This document shows, one piece after another, positions 33,166 through 44,830 of a DNA stretch of 64,000 bases; positions within the stretch are counted from its first letter, which is position 1, and each line of letters opens with the position of its first letter. Origin of the DNA: Limnephilus marmoratus (Eukaryota; Arthropoda; Insecta; Trichoptera; Limnephilidae); NCBI GenBank assembly GCA_917880885.1, contig OU862910.1, forward strand, positions 12,536,710-12,600,709. Reading direction: 5' to 3'. Under the pieces are notes generated by a model, which worked only from the letters and a program-made list of their open reading frames with translations, was not told the origin of the DNA and searched no databases. Both the position numbers and the translations under genes were made by a program.

Positions 33166-33924
33166 CACGTGAAAAAAAATGTGGACATTAAAAAGTGTAA
33201 ATATACCTAGATCGCGAGTCTTAAGTTATATACATATTACCGTTTATATGCTTATTACCATTAATAAATATACGTATTATTACCATTTCTAACTACTTTA
33301 TGGAGACTATATAAAATAATTACATAAATCTCTTTCGTATCTCCTGTTATATCCATACTCAATTTAATTACATTGTTATGAACATTAAAGCGGTATTATC
33401 AGAAGAAAATATACAAAAATTATAACAACGTGCAAAAACGCCATCGGGAAAATATTTGCAGATGGATGGTATCTAAGAGAAAAAAGTTGTACAATTTCAC
33501 CAGAAAATTTAGACAATTAAGAAAATTTGTAGTTTATAAACAAATATTGGGGGTAAAAAGGTAATTAAAGCAAAAATGGTTCGTGAAATATAGGTCAGAA
33601 TATAAAATACTTCGAAACGTTATTTGAATAAATATTATGTATCAGAATTCAGGGGATAAAGCGAACGTGAAGGTTGCTTAGGGGGAGGAATCAACGGTTA
33701 CAAGGTTGCAGGTTAAGGGCTATACGAAAGAGAATTGAAATATGAAATAACACCAGAGATATACACACATAAGCCGAGCTGGTACTCGATTTGAAAATAC
33801 ATTCTGAGAGCACGTAGGTACTCAGTAAAGTAATATAATGTAGAATAGAAACCTTTGCAAAATACAACAAGTATTTTTTCTTTGTAACTTATTATTTTTT
33901 GTAAACCCATTTGCCCACACATTT
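33166..33924. other. No gene seen
   Basis: AT-rich, short frames only. Confidence 0.45.
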
Positions 33925-34060
33925 TCCTCAGCGGCCGAGGGGTAAGGCTCAAGACTAGCAATGCGAAGGTCGTGGGTAGTTAATTGACAGAGTTTTTGCC
34001 TTTTTTCACCAGTGTTACGAACAATATCGTGACACAAGAGGGGATGTGGACTGAAAATCT
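33925..34060 (+). repeat. tRNA-derived SINE head, degenerate
   Basis: GGCCGAGGGGTAAGGC (33932-33947) matches a tRNA A box. About 40 bases on, 'cgtgggtagttaattgacag' stands where a B box (GGGTTCGAATCC) would be, mutated. The spacing fits a tRNA head. The acceptor stem cannot be closed, so it is not a functional tRNA. Confidence 0.4.
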
Positions 34061-34748
34061 AATTTGTGTGAAACAAGACAGTTGACTGCATTTTTTAAAG
34101 TCAATCACAGGATTTAGCAAATGAAAGGAGAAAGTCCCTACCTTTGATGGGTTCATCTGCTGTTCTGGGCCGATCTTGATGCTAGCTGCTGTCCACAATA
34201 ACGGCACAACGATTGTTATGATCACTGACACTTTTGGGATTAATTAATTAGTATTTTTACGATTATTAGCGAGATTTCTAGAGCGTGATGTGAACGATAT
34301 CACTGCGAATTTTCAACCTATTTGATGTGGATAATTTTAGATTTTGTGCAATATTGTAGATGTGTTCCACATAGGTATGCAACACCTTTCTCTTTTTCTA
34401 ATTAGTAGGGACTTTCAAGAAAAGAAAAAGACAAAGGAAGAAAATAACAAATGAAGGTCTTGGGAACATGGGTTTAGTTTTAAGCTGTTTCAGAACTAAA
34501 CAACCAGAGTTATACCCATCAGCTTCAAGCATCATCGATTTCAAACAATCATCACCACAAAGTCCAGGATTTACTACTCTGGGCAAATTTTTAGACAACC
34601 CCTTTCATCAAAATCATAAAATAAAATAATCTAAATAAAACAACTACAATTTACGCTCAGTTGTTTCGCAGAAATTCAAATGAAACGTTGTCATCAATTG
34701 GTCATTCAGCTTTCATTTCGTTTTTTTTGTCATTTGAAAGGTTCACGT
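34061..34748. other. No gene seen
   Basis: No frame or repeat recognised. Confidence 0.4.
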
Positions 34749-34883
34749 TAAACGCCGATTCTAAGTGCTTTACAAATTTCTATCAAATTGTAATAAGCTG
34801 AAAAGCTTAATAATATGATAGTTGTACTCTTCTGCTGATCACAATTTGTTCAACTGCTGAAACGGACTTAGAATCGGCATTTG
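34749..34883. mobile_element. Small MITE, about 18-bp TIR
   Basis: AAACGCCGATTCTAAGT (34750-34766) pairs with the inverse of ACTTAGAATCGGCATTTG with one mismatch. The unit is 135 bp and non-coding, with an internal 'agctgaaaagct' palindrome. No duplication was identified. Confidence 0.6.
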
Positions 34884-35452
34884 ATGCGGATCTTTTAACT
34901 GTCAAAAAATAAAATGGCGTTGAATGGCCATTTGAAGACTTTGTCGCACGTCAACTTACAAGATAGGTAAAACTACTTACTTTCATGGTACAACAACAGA
35001 AAAATGAGGGAACCAGTATTACAGGAAGAGAATCTAGCGAGGACTACTTATTTACGTGCCGTAGGCTTATCTTATAAAGATTTAATTTTAGTTTAAATAA
35101 CCATAATGTAACCCGACAATTATAATTTTCTGCGAATTAATTCAAATGACCAAAGGACAATTATATCTTCGTTACTGGTACGAGTTGTTGCAGACTGCTA
35201 TCTGAGGGTAAATATTTCCCTGATGATAGCAACTTCGAATGGGAGCGGGTACCAACAGAAGACAATTCCCTCAGACCAGATAATATGTATTACCTTAAAA
35301 GGAAACCAGACGGCGTTTTGTATTTATACAAAGGTATTCTTCAATTTCCTCTCTGGATTTTGACACTACGGCAATTATTAACGTAATATAGATATCGACC
35401 ACTAGCCAGTCGGTACGTTTTGCTTTTTTTTTAATAAATTACATCTTTTTAG
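34884..35452. other. No gene seen
   Basis: No supported feature. Confidence 0.4.
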
Positions 35453-36113
35453 GTTAGGACCACGGACATATGAATATACCTGGACCTGCCCTAAGTGATA
35501 AAAAAAGTATTATTTCCCCCTCCCCATGGAGCCGGCTAGAGCTCCGCCTTGAACCCAGCTCGCTCCATGGGGAGGGGAGAGAACCTCGCTTGAATCTAAA
35601 ATATGTGACGTCATCATTCTTGTCCTGAACAGCGCGGAAGTAACATCCATACATTTTTCGAAATAACACGCTAAAAACGGTAGCTTGTGCTATACATTTC
35701 ACCCACATATTATATGGACATAGCGAATGTGGACGGTTCTCCAGTGTGCTCGTCGCTGGTAACAGGGGTAAGTAAATTATGAAACATTTGTAAAAGTGTC
35801 TTAACTAAACACGGCAACAACATATTGCTATGTGAATTGAGGCAAATCTTTTCGGGGCGAGCATTTGGCCTTAGCAAATATGTTATTAACGTGGCAAGCA
35901 ATTCGCGCTCCCATGTAAAAAGGTCTATTCATTCAAAGCAGATTTTGCTTTTAAGAACTAAATGGTGATATTATAATGCGAGATGCCTATATATTGTCAG
36001 ATTGATTTTTTAACGAATCACAGTCATTTTTCCTCTCTTGGCCCCCTATAGTTTGGTTTTACCCCTCATCTGTATGTTCGGGTCTATTGAATTCTGTTGT
36101 CTATGGTTAGGAC
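35453..36113 (+). mobile_element. P-superfamily-like non-autonomous element, copy 1 (35461-36105)
   Basis: GTTAGGAC is duplicated exactly at 35453-35460 and 36106-36113. The ends are CACGGACATATGAATA and, inverted, CATAGACAACAGAATT. It shares most of its length with 45297-46032: 'gacctgccctaagtgataaa', 'tattatttccccctccccat', 'gtgctcgtcgctg', 'ggtaagtaaattatgaaaca', 'caattcgcgctcccatgtaa' and 'gatattataatgcgagatgc'. An 8-bp duplication and CA-starting ends fit P elements; hAT is the alternative. The gtaagt after 'gtgctcgtcgctg' looks like a conserved splice donor. Confidence 0.75.
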
Positions 36114-37168
36114 CTGTTAGGACCCATAAAAAATTGTTAAAATTACCTTGTTTGATCAATAGACGTTCAGTATACAAAGTTGACAAAGTATTTTTAAAAA
36201 AGTAAAACGTCCAGTTTTGGGGGAGAAATTTGGGGAATACTGACGGGCAGTTTTCCCTCTCGCTCGTTATCCGGGGGAGTAAGAGCGACACTGACAGCAA
36301 CAGTTTGCAAAATACAAATAACAATTGCTAGAATTTCTCGGCGACCGGGTTATTTCTTAAGAAGTGTTTAGATTAGTTCAGGATTAATATTTGAGAACAA
36401 ACCCGAAAACACATGCAAATAAAAATAAAAATAAATCATGTTTTCGGAGCCTGAATATTATACAACAGTTCGAGTCTTATTGGAATTAACAGGTACGTTA
36501 CGAAGCTACATAGAGCAAGATAAAATGAGAGATAAATAATGATTGATTCGCTAGGATATAAAAAGGCATGACATTCAAAGAATAGATTGATCCGTAGAGG
36601 TGAACATGAAAAATCTGATGTCCCAGCAAAGAGGCGCCATGTTACTAACCAAAAATAAGAAAAAAAATCAATGAAACCATAATTACTAATCATTCTGTAT
36701 CATGATTCGTTTACTGTAGGATTAACGTTATCGAAAAATTACATTAATTTATTGATAATGTACGAGGTCGTTGAAGTAGAGGGCCGATTTAACAACTTAA
36801 TGGTGAGAAAGATAACAATATTTTTTTAGGGGATTCCCCTTTATTTTCACAAGGATTTATGTACTGAATAACGTAGGTACTGTCTGTAGGTACCTATGTA
36901 CTTTTTTTTACCATGATGTATTTTCGTTTGTTTAATAATTATTTCGTTATTAAAAATGCTGTACCTGCCTAACATTATGGACACAACGTCTAATAAAATT
37001 TCTAAAAATATTTCTATAAATATTTCAAAATGCCTAATAAAAAAATATTATTATTTATTTAATTGCATGTAATATGAACATTTGATATCTTATCAGTCCG
37101 TGGTGCGCGATTGCTGTAAGAATGGCATGTTGTGATAATTATGTCATATGATATCTTTTTTATTATTT
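36114..37168. other. No gene seen
   Basis: AT-rich with short minus-strand frames lacking any motif. Confidence 0.45.
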
Positions 37169-37169
37169 A

Positions 37170-37500
37170 CTAGCAGACCCGGCCAGATGATGCTGTGGCT
37201 AACGAAACACAACGCCATCACTCAACCTTTATAACCGACGCCACCTTTTAATTTGCATACATATCAAATTCACACCGCCCGCTTGCCAGCCCCCCGCTCG
37301 CTGCCCGTTTGCCAGCCCGCTCCCTTTATATATTATAAATTTCAACCAATTTACACAAAACCTTGAAAAATTATATGCCTAAACTTTCCTCATGAATCAC
37401 TCTATATATTGGTGAAAATCGCATGAAAATCCGTTGCGTAATTTAAAAGATCTAAGCGTACAGACAGCGGGAGCGACTTTGTTTTATACTATATAATAGA
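37170..37500 (-). mobile_element. Non-autonomous Helitron
   Basis: On the minus strand it starts TCTATTATATAGTATAAAAC and ends ...GGCCGGGTCTGCTAG, inserted between A and T (A before TC, T after CTAG), as Helitrons require. The sequence after the 5' end (CAAAGTCGCTCCCGCTGTCT) is a familiar insect Helitron start. The interior has a 'gcccgcttgccagccc' duplication and no Rep/helicase, so it relies on a partner. Confidence 0.85.
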
Positions 37501-37908
37501 TTGAGTTATTTCAGGGTACAAGAATAATAAACGGTGTAAATCTTAAAATAAACTAAATTTAAAACGTTCAACATTATTGTTAGTTAGGCTTATCAATAGG
37601 AATTAGTGATTCCCAACCTTTTATGACCAGGGATCTCTTTTTGGACTTCCTTAGCTCAAACATTAAAAAGCAATAGGGTAAAGAATTAGTTTTTTGATAC
37701 TTTCGACGAATGCATACTGCGAATTGATAAACGTTTGAAAACAAGTAAAATGAATGTTTCGCGAATCACATTTTAGTAATCGCGAACGCTGATATATATA
37801 CAGATAGTCATTCAAACCGAACAAACAAGAACAACCTATAATGTTTGTTAAATAACAAAAATGTTTAAAAATGTTTCAAAATAATTCTCCTGATAAACAT
37901 CTAGGGCA
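37501..37908. other. No gene; possible hAT-like end
   Basis: 'agtgattcccaaccttttat' near 37603 resembles hAT-type MITE ends, but I could not find the matching right end. Confidence 0.35.
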
Positions 37909-38184
37909 GTGGTTCTTAACATTTTTGGATGTACCTACTGAACCCCACCAATTTCATATGCGCATTCACCGAACCCTTCTTAATTAGAAAGCGGGGCGTG
38001 ATATTAGTGGCGGAGGATTACAACAATGGGGGCGTAATGGGATATGATGGGGCTGGATGGGATAGCGACAATATTCTTCGTAATTTTTTTTCGGGTGTGT
38101 CTTGCCTTCCACTGAACCCCTGAGACTGGCTCACCGAACGTCTGAGGTTCGATCGGACCCAGGTTAAGAAAAACTGATAAAGGG
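37909..38184. mobile_element. hAT-type MITE (37917-38176)
   Basis: It begins CAGTGGTTCTTAACATTTTT and ends with the inverse of CAGTTTTTCTTAACCTGGG. The flanks ATCTAGGG and ATAAAGGG agree at 6 of 8 positions, a decayed duplication. CAGTGGTTCT starts are common in hAT-derived MITEs. No frame is conserved. Confidence 0.7.
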
Positions 38185-38694
38185 TCTTCTGTCTTTTTCG
38201 TTTTCAAACAAGATGCGTGAGAAGGATGACGACGAAGGTCGATGACGTCGATGACGTACGAGGTCGCGCTGGGACTACTAGAAAATTAAATATTCTACTG
38301 ATGCATGTATACAAAGTTGACTAAAAAACTTCTAAATGATATACAATGTTTAAATTTAAGTAAATGAAATGTCCTTTACAGAAATACAGCTTTCACTAGT
38401 CCACTGAAACCAAACTTATAAATAAAAGAATCAAATTAGCATTAACAAATTCCTTCCTACAGCCGTGACCCTTCTGGTAATGTTGCCAAGCCAAGTGCGA
38501 TAAAGTCGTCCTGCCTTCGAACCATAGAAATAGGGGCGCTCTTGTCAGGTGTCACATAAAAAAACGCTAACAATATCTCGAAACATAAAAATAAACAGTT
38601 TTTAAGGAAAAAGTAGAAATAGGAAAACACTTTATGACTGTTGTATGACGATTGGTATTAGTACACATTTTCATTATATAATAATATTTTTTTT
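38185..38694. other. No gene seen
   Basis: No supported feature. Confidence 0.4.
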
Positions 38695-39127
38695 TAATTT
38701 GGGAGGCGGGCAGCTCCGGGAACCATTTATTTGATAACCAATACCTCTGCCATAGGTCAACCTAATCGTTTGGTCACTTAGCAGGGGTGCCCGGATTCAT
38801 GGGGTCAGGTTTGTCCGAATCTTGGTGGCGGATGCATCTAACCACCAACAGCGTGGCAGGCTAGATTGGGAGAGACTGGTTGACGGAGATCTTTTGACCT
38901 CTCCAGCAGGACTCTCTCGGAACATTGTCTTGCACCGCAATGGAAAGGATGGATTCATTGATCCTTCACTCCTGGAAAACCCAAGATTCCAATCATACCT
39001 TTTTCCTTCCTAGAACTTTCTCTCCTTCCTTTCCTTAAAAATACCCTCCAAAGCATTCCCAAAGATGAAATAAGCCCTGAGTGGAATTATTTTCCTTAGA
39101 GCTTCCTGCGTGGAGCTAATTTAAAAA
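38695..39127 (+). mobile_element. Short retroelement copy, plus strand, with extra internal segment
   Basis: It starts with the family block 'ccaatacctctgccataggt', 'cagggg' and 'tgcccggattcatggggt', and ends with the LINE-type tail ('accctccaaagcattcccaa', 'tggaattattttcctt'). It carries about 130 bases (38835-38985) absent from 15850 and 24508. Its A-rich end runs straight into the 30-bp minisatellite at 39141. Confidence 0.7.
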
Positions 39128-39140
39128 ATGAAAGAAAAAT

Positions 39141-39420
39141 ATTGTCATTAAATAAACACATTTTAATTATATTGTTATTAAATAAACACATTTTAATTAT
39201 ATTGTTATTAAATAAACACATTTTAATTATATTGTTATTAAATAAACACATTTTAATTATATTGTTATTAAATAAACACATTTTAATTATATTGTCATTA
39301 AATAAACACATTTTAATTATATTGTCATTAAATAAACACATTTTAATTATATTGTCATTAAATAAACACATTTTAATTAAATTGTTATTAAATAAACACA
39401 TTTTAATTATATTGTGATTA
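39141..39420. repeat. 30-bp minisatellite, 9.3 copies
   Basis: Nine consecutive 30-bp units from 39151 to 39420, each with AATAAACACATTTTAATTAT then ATTGTNATTA; nearly identical. Variation is mostly T/C at one site, with three adjacent C units (39291, 39321, 39351). Because 30 is divisible by 3 and the unit lacks stops in two frames, open frames of about 90 and 110 codons arise on both strands. These are artefacts of the repeat. Confidence 0.97.
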
Positions 39421-39994
39421 AATTGTGCCACCATTATTAAATGTAACGGTAATTAAACATCTGTGGGCTCGTAAGCCCTATAATTTTAGTTACCTACCCC
39501 AGAAAGTTCACAGTTAACTTATGTAAGCCCAATACATATTCATGCGCCAACAGTCAGCTTGTATTGCTGGTGAGATATTACATTATTTGGAGAGGGTTAG
39601 AGGAAGGGGGGGGGGGGGGGTAAGAGGAACACGAAAAGGGACTCCACGGAATGCAATTTGACATTCTGATTATGACGCTTTATCATACAAAGTGAATTAT
39701 GTAATCATTTACGTTTTGAAGGCTTTCTTGATGACTGGAGAGAATTTTATTGAATCACGGAACATAATATTTAAGATAAACACGAAGTAAATTATGTTTG
39801 TAATGACTAGGGTTGTTTTAATTGTTTGATAACAAACAAAGCAATAAAACTAAGAAGCAGAAAGTTTCACTGAATGAAGCAGCACAATTGCTGTATATGT
39901 GTGTGAATGTACATGTGTATGTGTGTGTGAATGTACATGTGTATGTGTGTATGTGTGTGTTAGGGTGTGTCAATTATTTCAACTTTTGAATTCA
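39421..39994. repeat. Gene-free stretch with simple repeats
   Basis: It contains poly-G at 39607-39620 and an interrupted (TG)n/(TATG)n array at about 39895-39966 with the unit 'gaatgtacatgtgtatgtgt' duplicated. Confidence 0.8.
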
Positions 39995-39995
39995 G

Positions 39996-40517
39996 AAACG
40001 CCCGGGGTCTCAAAAGTTGCGTTTTACAAAGAAAATGATAACTGCATTTAATTTTTTTTTAAATGGTTATTAGCCCGCTAAAATGCATTGAAAATCAGAA
40101 AACAAACCTAAAACCATTATTTTTTAATTTTTAATAATTTTTTTTTCAGTAATTTAACCTTTTAACGTTTATTTATTACTAAAAAACGCGTATAACTGAC
40201 AAAAATGAAAAAAAAGTTCATGAATACAAGTAAGTCAACAAGGATTCTGATTTTATCCAGAAAAGGTGTTATTTTCCCCTTTTAAATTTTTAACCAACAC
40301 ATCACATTATGTTTAAAAAAAAATTTTTTTTGGTTTTTTGTACTGCAGTTATGGAATGAAAAATAAGTTTGGTACTAAATATAAAATATGAACCCTTTGT
40401 TTTATTTTTTTTCCAAATCACGAAATCTATTTTCTTTTAAAACTTCCGGCCATTTTAGCGGGCTAATAGTGAACAATCATAATCAATTATACGAAACTTT
40501 TGAGACCCCGGGCGTTT
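39996..40517. mobile_element. MITE, AAACGCCCGGGGTCTCAAAA ends
   Basis: The terminal 24 bases are perfectly or nearly perfectly inverted. A second inverted pair ('ttattagcccgctaaaatg' at about 40069 and its inverse at about 40453) lies further in. The centre is poly-A/T rich, and no frame or obvious duplication is present. Confidence 0.7.
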
Positions 40518-40914
40518 AAATAAGAGATCATTTTTTTTTCTCTCTATGGAGAGCGTGCGTGTGTCATTAGATAGGTAATTAATTACACGCAACTATGATC
40601 CTACGCAACAACTACGGTCCAAACAACCATGCGCACGAAAACTCCCATATTATCATTTAAAAGGTGAATAACATTTAGTGAACATTTAATACAATAATGA
40701 CGAATGACTAATGAAGAATGATTCGATGATATTGTCAAAGTTTGGGAAAATATTTTGTCTGTCATATTTGGTTGCGTGGGTAACGTACTGGGCATAATCT
40801 CATCAGCTGCCAACTTTAACATTTTCTCAATTATGTTAATGATATGTTAAAGGAAATATTTGATGGACTATAGTTGTGTACTTCATAACGCAGCTGACGT
40901 ACAAATTATTATCT

Positions 40915-41400
40915 TTTTAAAACTTTCAACTCCCCTATTTGGTCCCCACGCTTTAAAATCCATTCCGATCCATTGAAAAAAATCAGCATATATTCCTAAG
41001 ATCTATTAACCATAAATTAGGTCTACCTATATAAACAATAAATTACAAACACTTAATGAAAGAATAAAAATAATTAAAACTCTCAGACAGAAGACCATTT
41101 CCGACTTGACTTTTATTTTAAAAATTGATAATGGCATTATAAAAAGCCCTGATTTATTGAAGTTAATTACCTACCATGTACCAACAAGAACTACTCGACC
41201 TAACATTCTTTTTAATTGCAACCATAATATTGGGACTAAGTCATTTAGATATTTGCTTGTAAGTAGATTGCATGCATTTGGAAATACTTTTTCAGAAGAA
41301 GTTGATGTGTTCAACTGCACGGAACAAACGGGCTACAATATCATCCCTCAATAATATAAACCAATTTGACCATAATATCTATTATTCTTTGGCATTGGTT
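40915..41400 (+). pseudogene. LINE ORF2 C-terminal relic
   Basis: 'SIEKNQHIFLRSINHKLG' matches the 'iEsVQkrFlr' segment of Jockey/I-group LINEs. A later open frame (41106-41354) reads TFILKIDNGIIKSPDLLKLI then VPTRTTRPNILF, the usual next block. In-frame stops separate the parts. No tail or duplication was recognised. Confidence 0.5.
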
Positions 41401-41719
41401 CTAAATAATTAAATTAGCTTTTTTTACTTCATGATTACTGTCCATATTTGTAAATCCAATAATGTCCATATGTGTGCAAAATAAAGTACGTATAAGCGTA
41501 TATAATTGATGTTATCAGCAAAAAAATAAAATGAAATTGTACTGCTACATAACGCACTATTGTTAGTGATAATGAAAAAGAATGTCGCAAGCTTAAACGA
41601 GTTACTTCAAACCACAAAATCAAGAAAGAGCTCATCTTTTGAAATGGTCAGATATAAGTGAGGGAGCGGGAGACGAAACGAGAAATAAAAGGCGTCAAGT
41701 CGATGTAATGAGTCAGTCG

Positions 41720-41725
41720 TTTATT
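41720..41725 (-). terminator. Polyadenylation signal of the solo LTR
   Basis: AATAAA on the minus strand, followed by 'cgactgactcattacatcg'. It ends the R region expected for transcripts starting near 42217. Confidence 0.55.
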
Positions 41726-42210
41726 GGGCTACGTAGCGAGGGTCGGTAAAGTGGTAACAAGATGTAAGGCAGAGTGCCGTAGATGAAAAGCTGCAGACTT
41801 GCGGTGTGATGGAGATGGTGCAGTGAAGGTCAGCGAGTTGCTCGACACCATGGCGGTGGAGATGAGCTATCTTCCAGGCCGTTGCTCGACGCTTTGAATC
41901 GCGGAGATGAACGGTGAGTGGCTCGGTGAGCTTAGCCACCAGCAGGTAGTCCTGGCGAGGCGGAGCGTGTTTCCATGGCAGCGAAGCACGGTGGGGCTTC
42001 GGGGTGCCATGAAGTGGTGAGCTGATCCCTGGACTGAAGGTGCGTCAAACCTTATAAGTCGCGGGATGGAGCTGTTCTCAGGAGCTGAAGACACGATGGG
42101 CCTTGTAGCTGAGACGTGGTGGTGGACCTCGGGAAGCTGCCCTGGGTGCCATGCAGGAGCACTTGTGCGATCTGTTACTTGTTGAGATATTGACCGACTG
42201 TTGAACTGAT

Positions 42211-42250
42211 ACTGACTGAACTAGCCCCGAGTTTAGTCGCTTTATATATA
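42211..42250 (-). promoter_or_regulatory. Core promoter of the solo LTR
   Basis: On the minus strand TATATATAAA (42241-42250) is followed, with 31 bases from the TATA start to the A, by TTCAGTC (A at 42217), the arthropod initiator TCAGT. The spacing is ideal for RNA polymerase II. AATAAA follows about 490 bases downstream. Confidence 0.7.
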
Positions 42251-42524
42251 CCAGCGCGACCGGTGGGAGTAATGTTCCATTCGCCGGCAATGTGCACACT
42301 GAAAGGTACTCGATCATACCCGGTGCCGAATATTCAGGCGGCTTATAAACTCCAGACCTTTCTAGGCGGTAGCGATATTATTATCATCCAGCCGGCACGG
42401 CAGGCGAGAAAGTACATCGGGACCGGCAAATGTAGGTACCTAGGCAAGAGCCGGCGCCGCGCGAATATTAGATATTTCTCGTGTCTTCTTTGTGATGGCG
42501 AAAGATAATGCGTCGCCACATAAG

Positions 42525-44830
42525 TATAATATCTATATTTTTTCACGAAGAGCAGGAAAAAAATTTAAAGTTTTTCGCACCCACCGCTCAGGGCCTCACG
42601 ATTGGAGCGTTTTAAATTTTACACAACATTTAAAACAAGTTATTAAAGAGTATTAGTAAAGTATTGTTACATAAAAAAATATGTAAGTGAATTATCTGTG
42701 TATGGGTACTTTTGGTGTGAAGTTTCTTAACATTCAACATCTTTATATTGGTAGCATTGAAATGTTTACCTCTGCTCAGTTGGTGTTACTGAGGATCTGC
42801 ACAGGGTTCACTAGGCAGGACTGGCCTTAAGCTCTTCATTCTTTGAGCAGCCACAGGTGACCTCGGCCACCGTCCCTGTGGCGGGTCGACGTAATCAAAT
42901 AGTAATAGTTCGCCATTATTTTAACAACATGTGAAGATTGATATATCCGCGCCCATCAGCGGCATCTATTATTGAAGACCATCAGGACAATCATTAAAAT
43001 CGTGGATCAGCAGCGAAGTACCATGGGAAAAATTGAAATCAGGAGATTTGAAAAGAGAGCTGATTCATTCTTTGTACTACAGCCCAGAGCATTGGGCGAT
43101 CCTCTGGACCGAAAGACGACGAATCGACTAAATTATCGCTACGAGTAAGATCATAGATGTTGGAAGTGACTCTCGCCATCTTGGGAGCTAACTTGAAATC
43201 ATCCTGGGAGGATGATTGGCCTCTGAAGTCATCAGCCGGTCCTGTTTCTGGATGGTCCTTTTGGCTTATAGCCAATGATCTGCAGCCCTGCCATTCTCAC
43301 GATGTGAGATTCCTTCTACAAAACGAGGAGTTTTCGACAAGCCACGCTACGACTTATCACGGTATCACCACCAACCTATTATCTAAGCAAGCCCTTAATG
43401 CCAGACAGTTTTAGAATTAATGTCTTTTTTTTAATTCACAATATACTTTATTATTTCGAATACCTTGTTTTCGTACTAGAACCTAATCCTTGTATTTGGC
43501 ATTTGGAGTCCTCATTGCTCATAATAATCAATATTTCAATAATCTACATTGTTGCCACCTCATCCCAGGTTACAAAGTCAGTGTATGAAGACTTATATTA
43601 ATAGGGAATAACCAGAGAAAACCGGAAATATGTCATTTTAAATCAAATTTTAGACGTATCGACCTTTTTTCCACAAAAAATTATAAATTGATCTCAAAGA
43701 TTATTTTTTTATCTAGTAAAGGTATGTTTTAAATTTTGAGAAAAATGTTTATTTTTAGCATAATAAGTCATACCATAGTCCGTTGGGAGATTTGTTAAAT
43801 TTTCAACCAAAATTTTGTATTATACAACATACATTTCAAATCATATAATCATGCAGTAAAATAAATCAATAAATTATTATCTGGGAAGGCTATCTTTCAG
43901 AATATTGATTTGAGTTTAAATAAAATCATTTAAAAAAAAGATTGTGACGATAATACTTCAGTTTGTCTAATTTTATAAACTATCTGTCTTATAAACTAAT
44001 ATATTTAAGATTTTAAAAAAAATCTGATTTAAAAAAATGATGCAATTAGAACAAGACATTATTGAAAAATTAAAAATATTCAAGGTCAAAAAATAATTAC
44101 AAAAAGTTAAAAAATTAGGTAAAAAGTTAAAAAGTTAGGTACTTACCTACATAATTTTAATATTTTTATCATCACGCCTTTCAACATTTTTGGATGTAGG
44201 TAGGTATAAATTAAAGCAAATTTTGAATAAAATAAAATCGATATTTTGTTATAATTTAAAAAAGCTGGTACGGAGAATAATTAATCTTTCTCATTGAAAC
44301 CGCCCTGTAAAATTCTAAAACTGTAAAATATGGTTCTTAAAAAGTTTATCAACATAATATAATCAATCAATTATGAGGGCATTGAGAGGTACACGCTACT
44401 TGAAAAATTTCATTAAGCCTTGAGAGCTTTCCACTTGCGTATTCCAATTGGCGAAAGTATTTCACAATAGAAATTAACATGCGCGCCATGTCAACTTGCC
44501 GCGAGCTCCCGAACATCTCTACAGTATTCTGTGCTCCAGTGACGTGAACACAGTTCGGGCAAATATTCAACGAAACCTGTAGGCTGAGTCATTAGGGGAT
44601 TGTGGGTAGCAAACACCAAGTCCCCCTCCCCGATCCCAATAGGGTGAGGTTTAATTTAATAAAAAATACGAAAGGGAGCGAAAATATTACCCGCTTTTGA
44701 CTAAAAAAAAACTTCTACATTTTCTTACTAGCCTTTCCTTGTAAATGACTTTTTTACTGAAGCAAATCAAATCGTTACTGTGGTTTTTGCTGTTAACTCA
44801 AAATAAAATACAGTTTAGTCACTAAGTGGT
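42525..44830. other. No gene recognised
   Basis: 42780-43420 is GC-richer with open frames on both strands (minus 43039-43275, plus 43157-43414) but no known motif. 43620-44340 is very AT-rich. A minus frame at 44367-44570 begins NICPNC and was considered as a zinc-finger exon but not accepted. Confidence 0.4.

Larger units (their letters stand above)
41655..42524 (-). mobile_element. Solo LTR (41659-42520) with 4-bp TSD
   Basis: On the minus strand it begins TGTGGCGACGCATTATC and ends CGCTCCCTCA. TAAG is duplicated at 41655-41658 and 42521-42524. It holds a core promoter and a poly-A signal in LTR order (see next entries). The overlapping short frames, rich in Ser/Pro/His, are not conserved coding. 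No matching LTR or internal region lies nearby, so it probably arose by LTR-LTR recombination. Gypsy-type elements give 4-bp duplications, though the superfamily cannot be fixed. Confidence 0.75.

Noticed and set aside
39096..39434. Open frames of about 90-110 codons on both strands with repeated Asn/Leu-rich motifs
   Set aside because: They are produced by an exact 30-bp tandem repeat without stops; no start context, composition or conservation supports a protein.
39895..39966. CRISPR-like array in regularly spaced repeats
   Set aside because: The TG-rich pattern is a microsatellite without distinct spacers; the 30-bp, 128-bp and 104-bp arrays are also head-to-tail repeats with no spacers.
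41721..42317. Overlapping minus-strand Ser/Pro-rich frames as a small gene behind the TATA box
   Set aside because: TG...CA ends, the 4-bp duplication and the promoter-to-AATAAA order fit a solo LTR better; the frames are in different phases and unrelated to known proteins.
43039..43275. 78-codon minus-strand frame with hydrophilic composition as a gag-like or host exon
   Set aside because: No capsid, zinc-knuckle or other motif; a comparable frame overlaps on the opposite strand.
44367..44570. Minus-strand frame beginning NICPNC as a ZAD-type zinc-finger exon
   Set aside because: Only the first Cys pair and a vague hydrophobic pattern fit; the second Cys pair is missing and the start would be a non-ATG codon.
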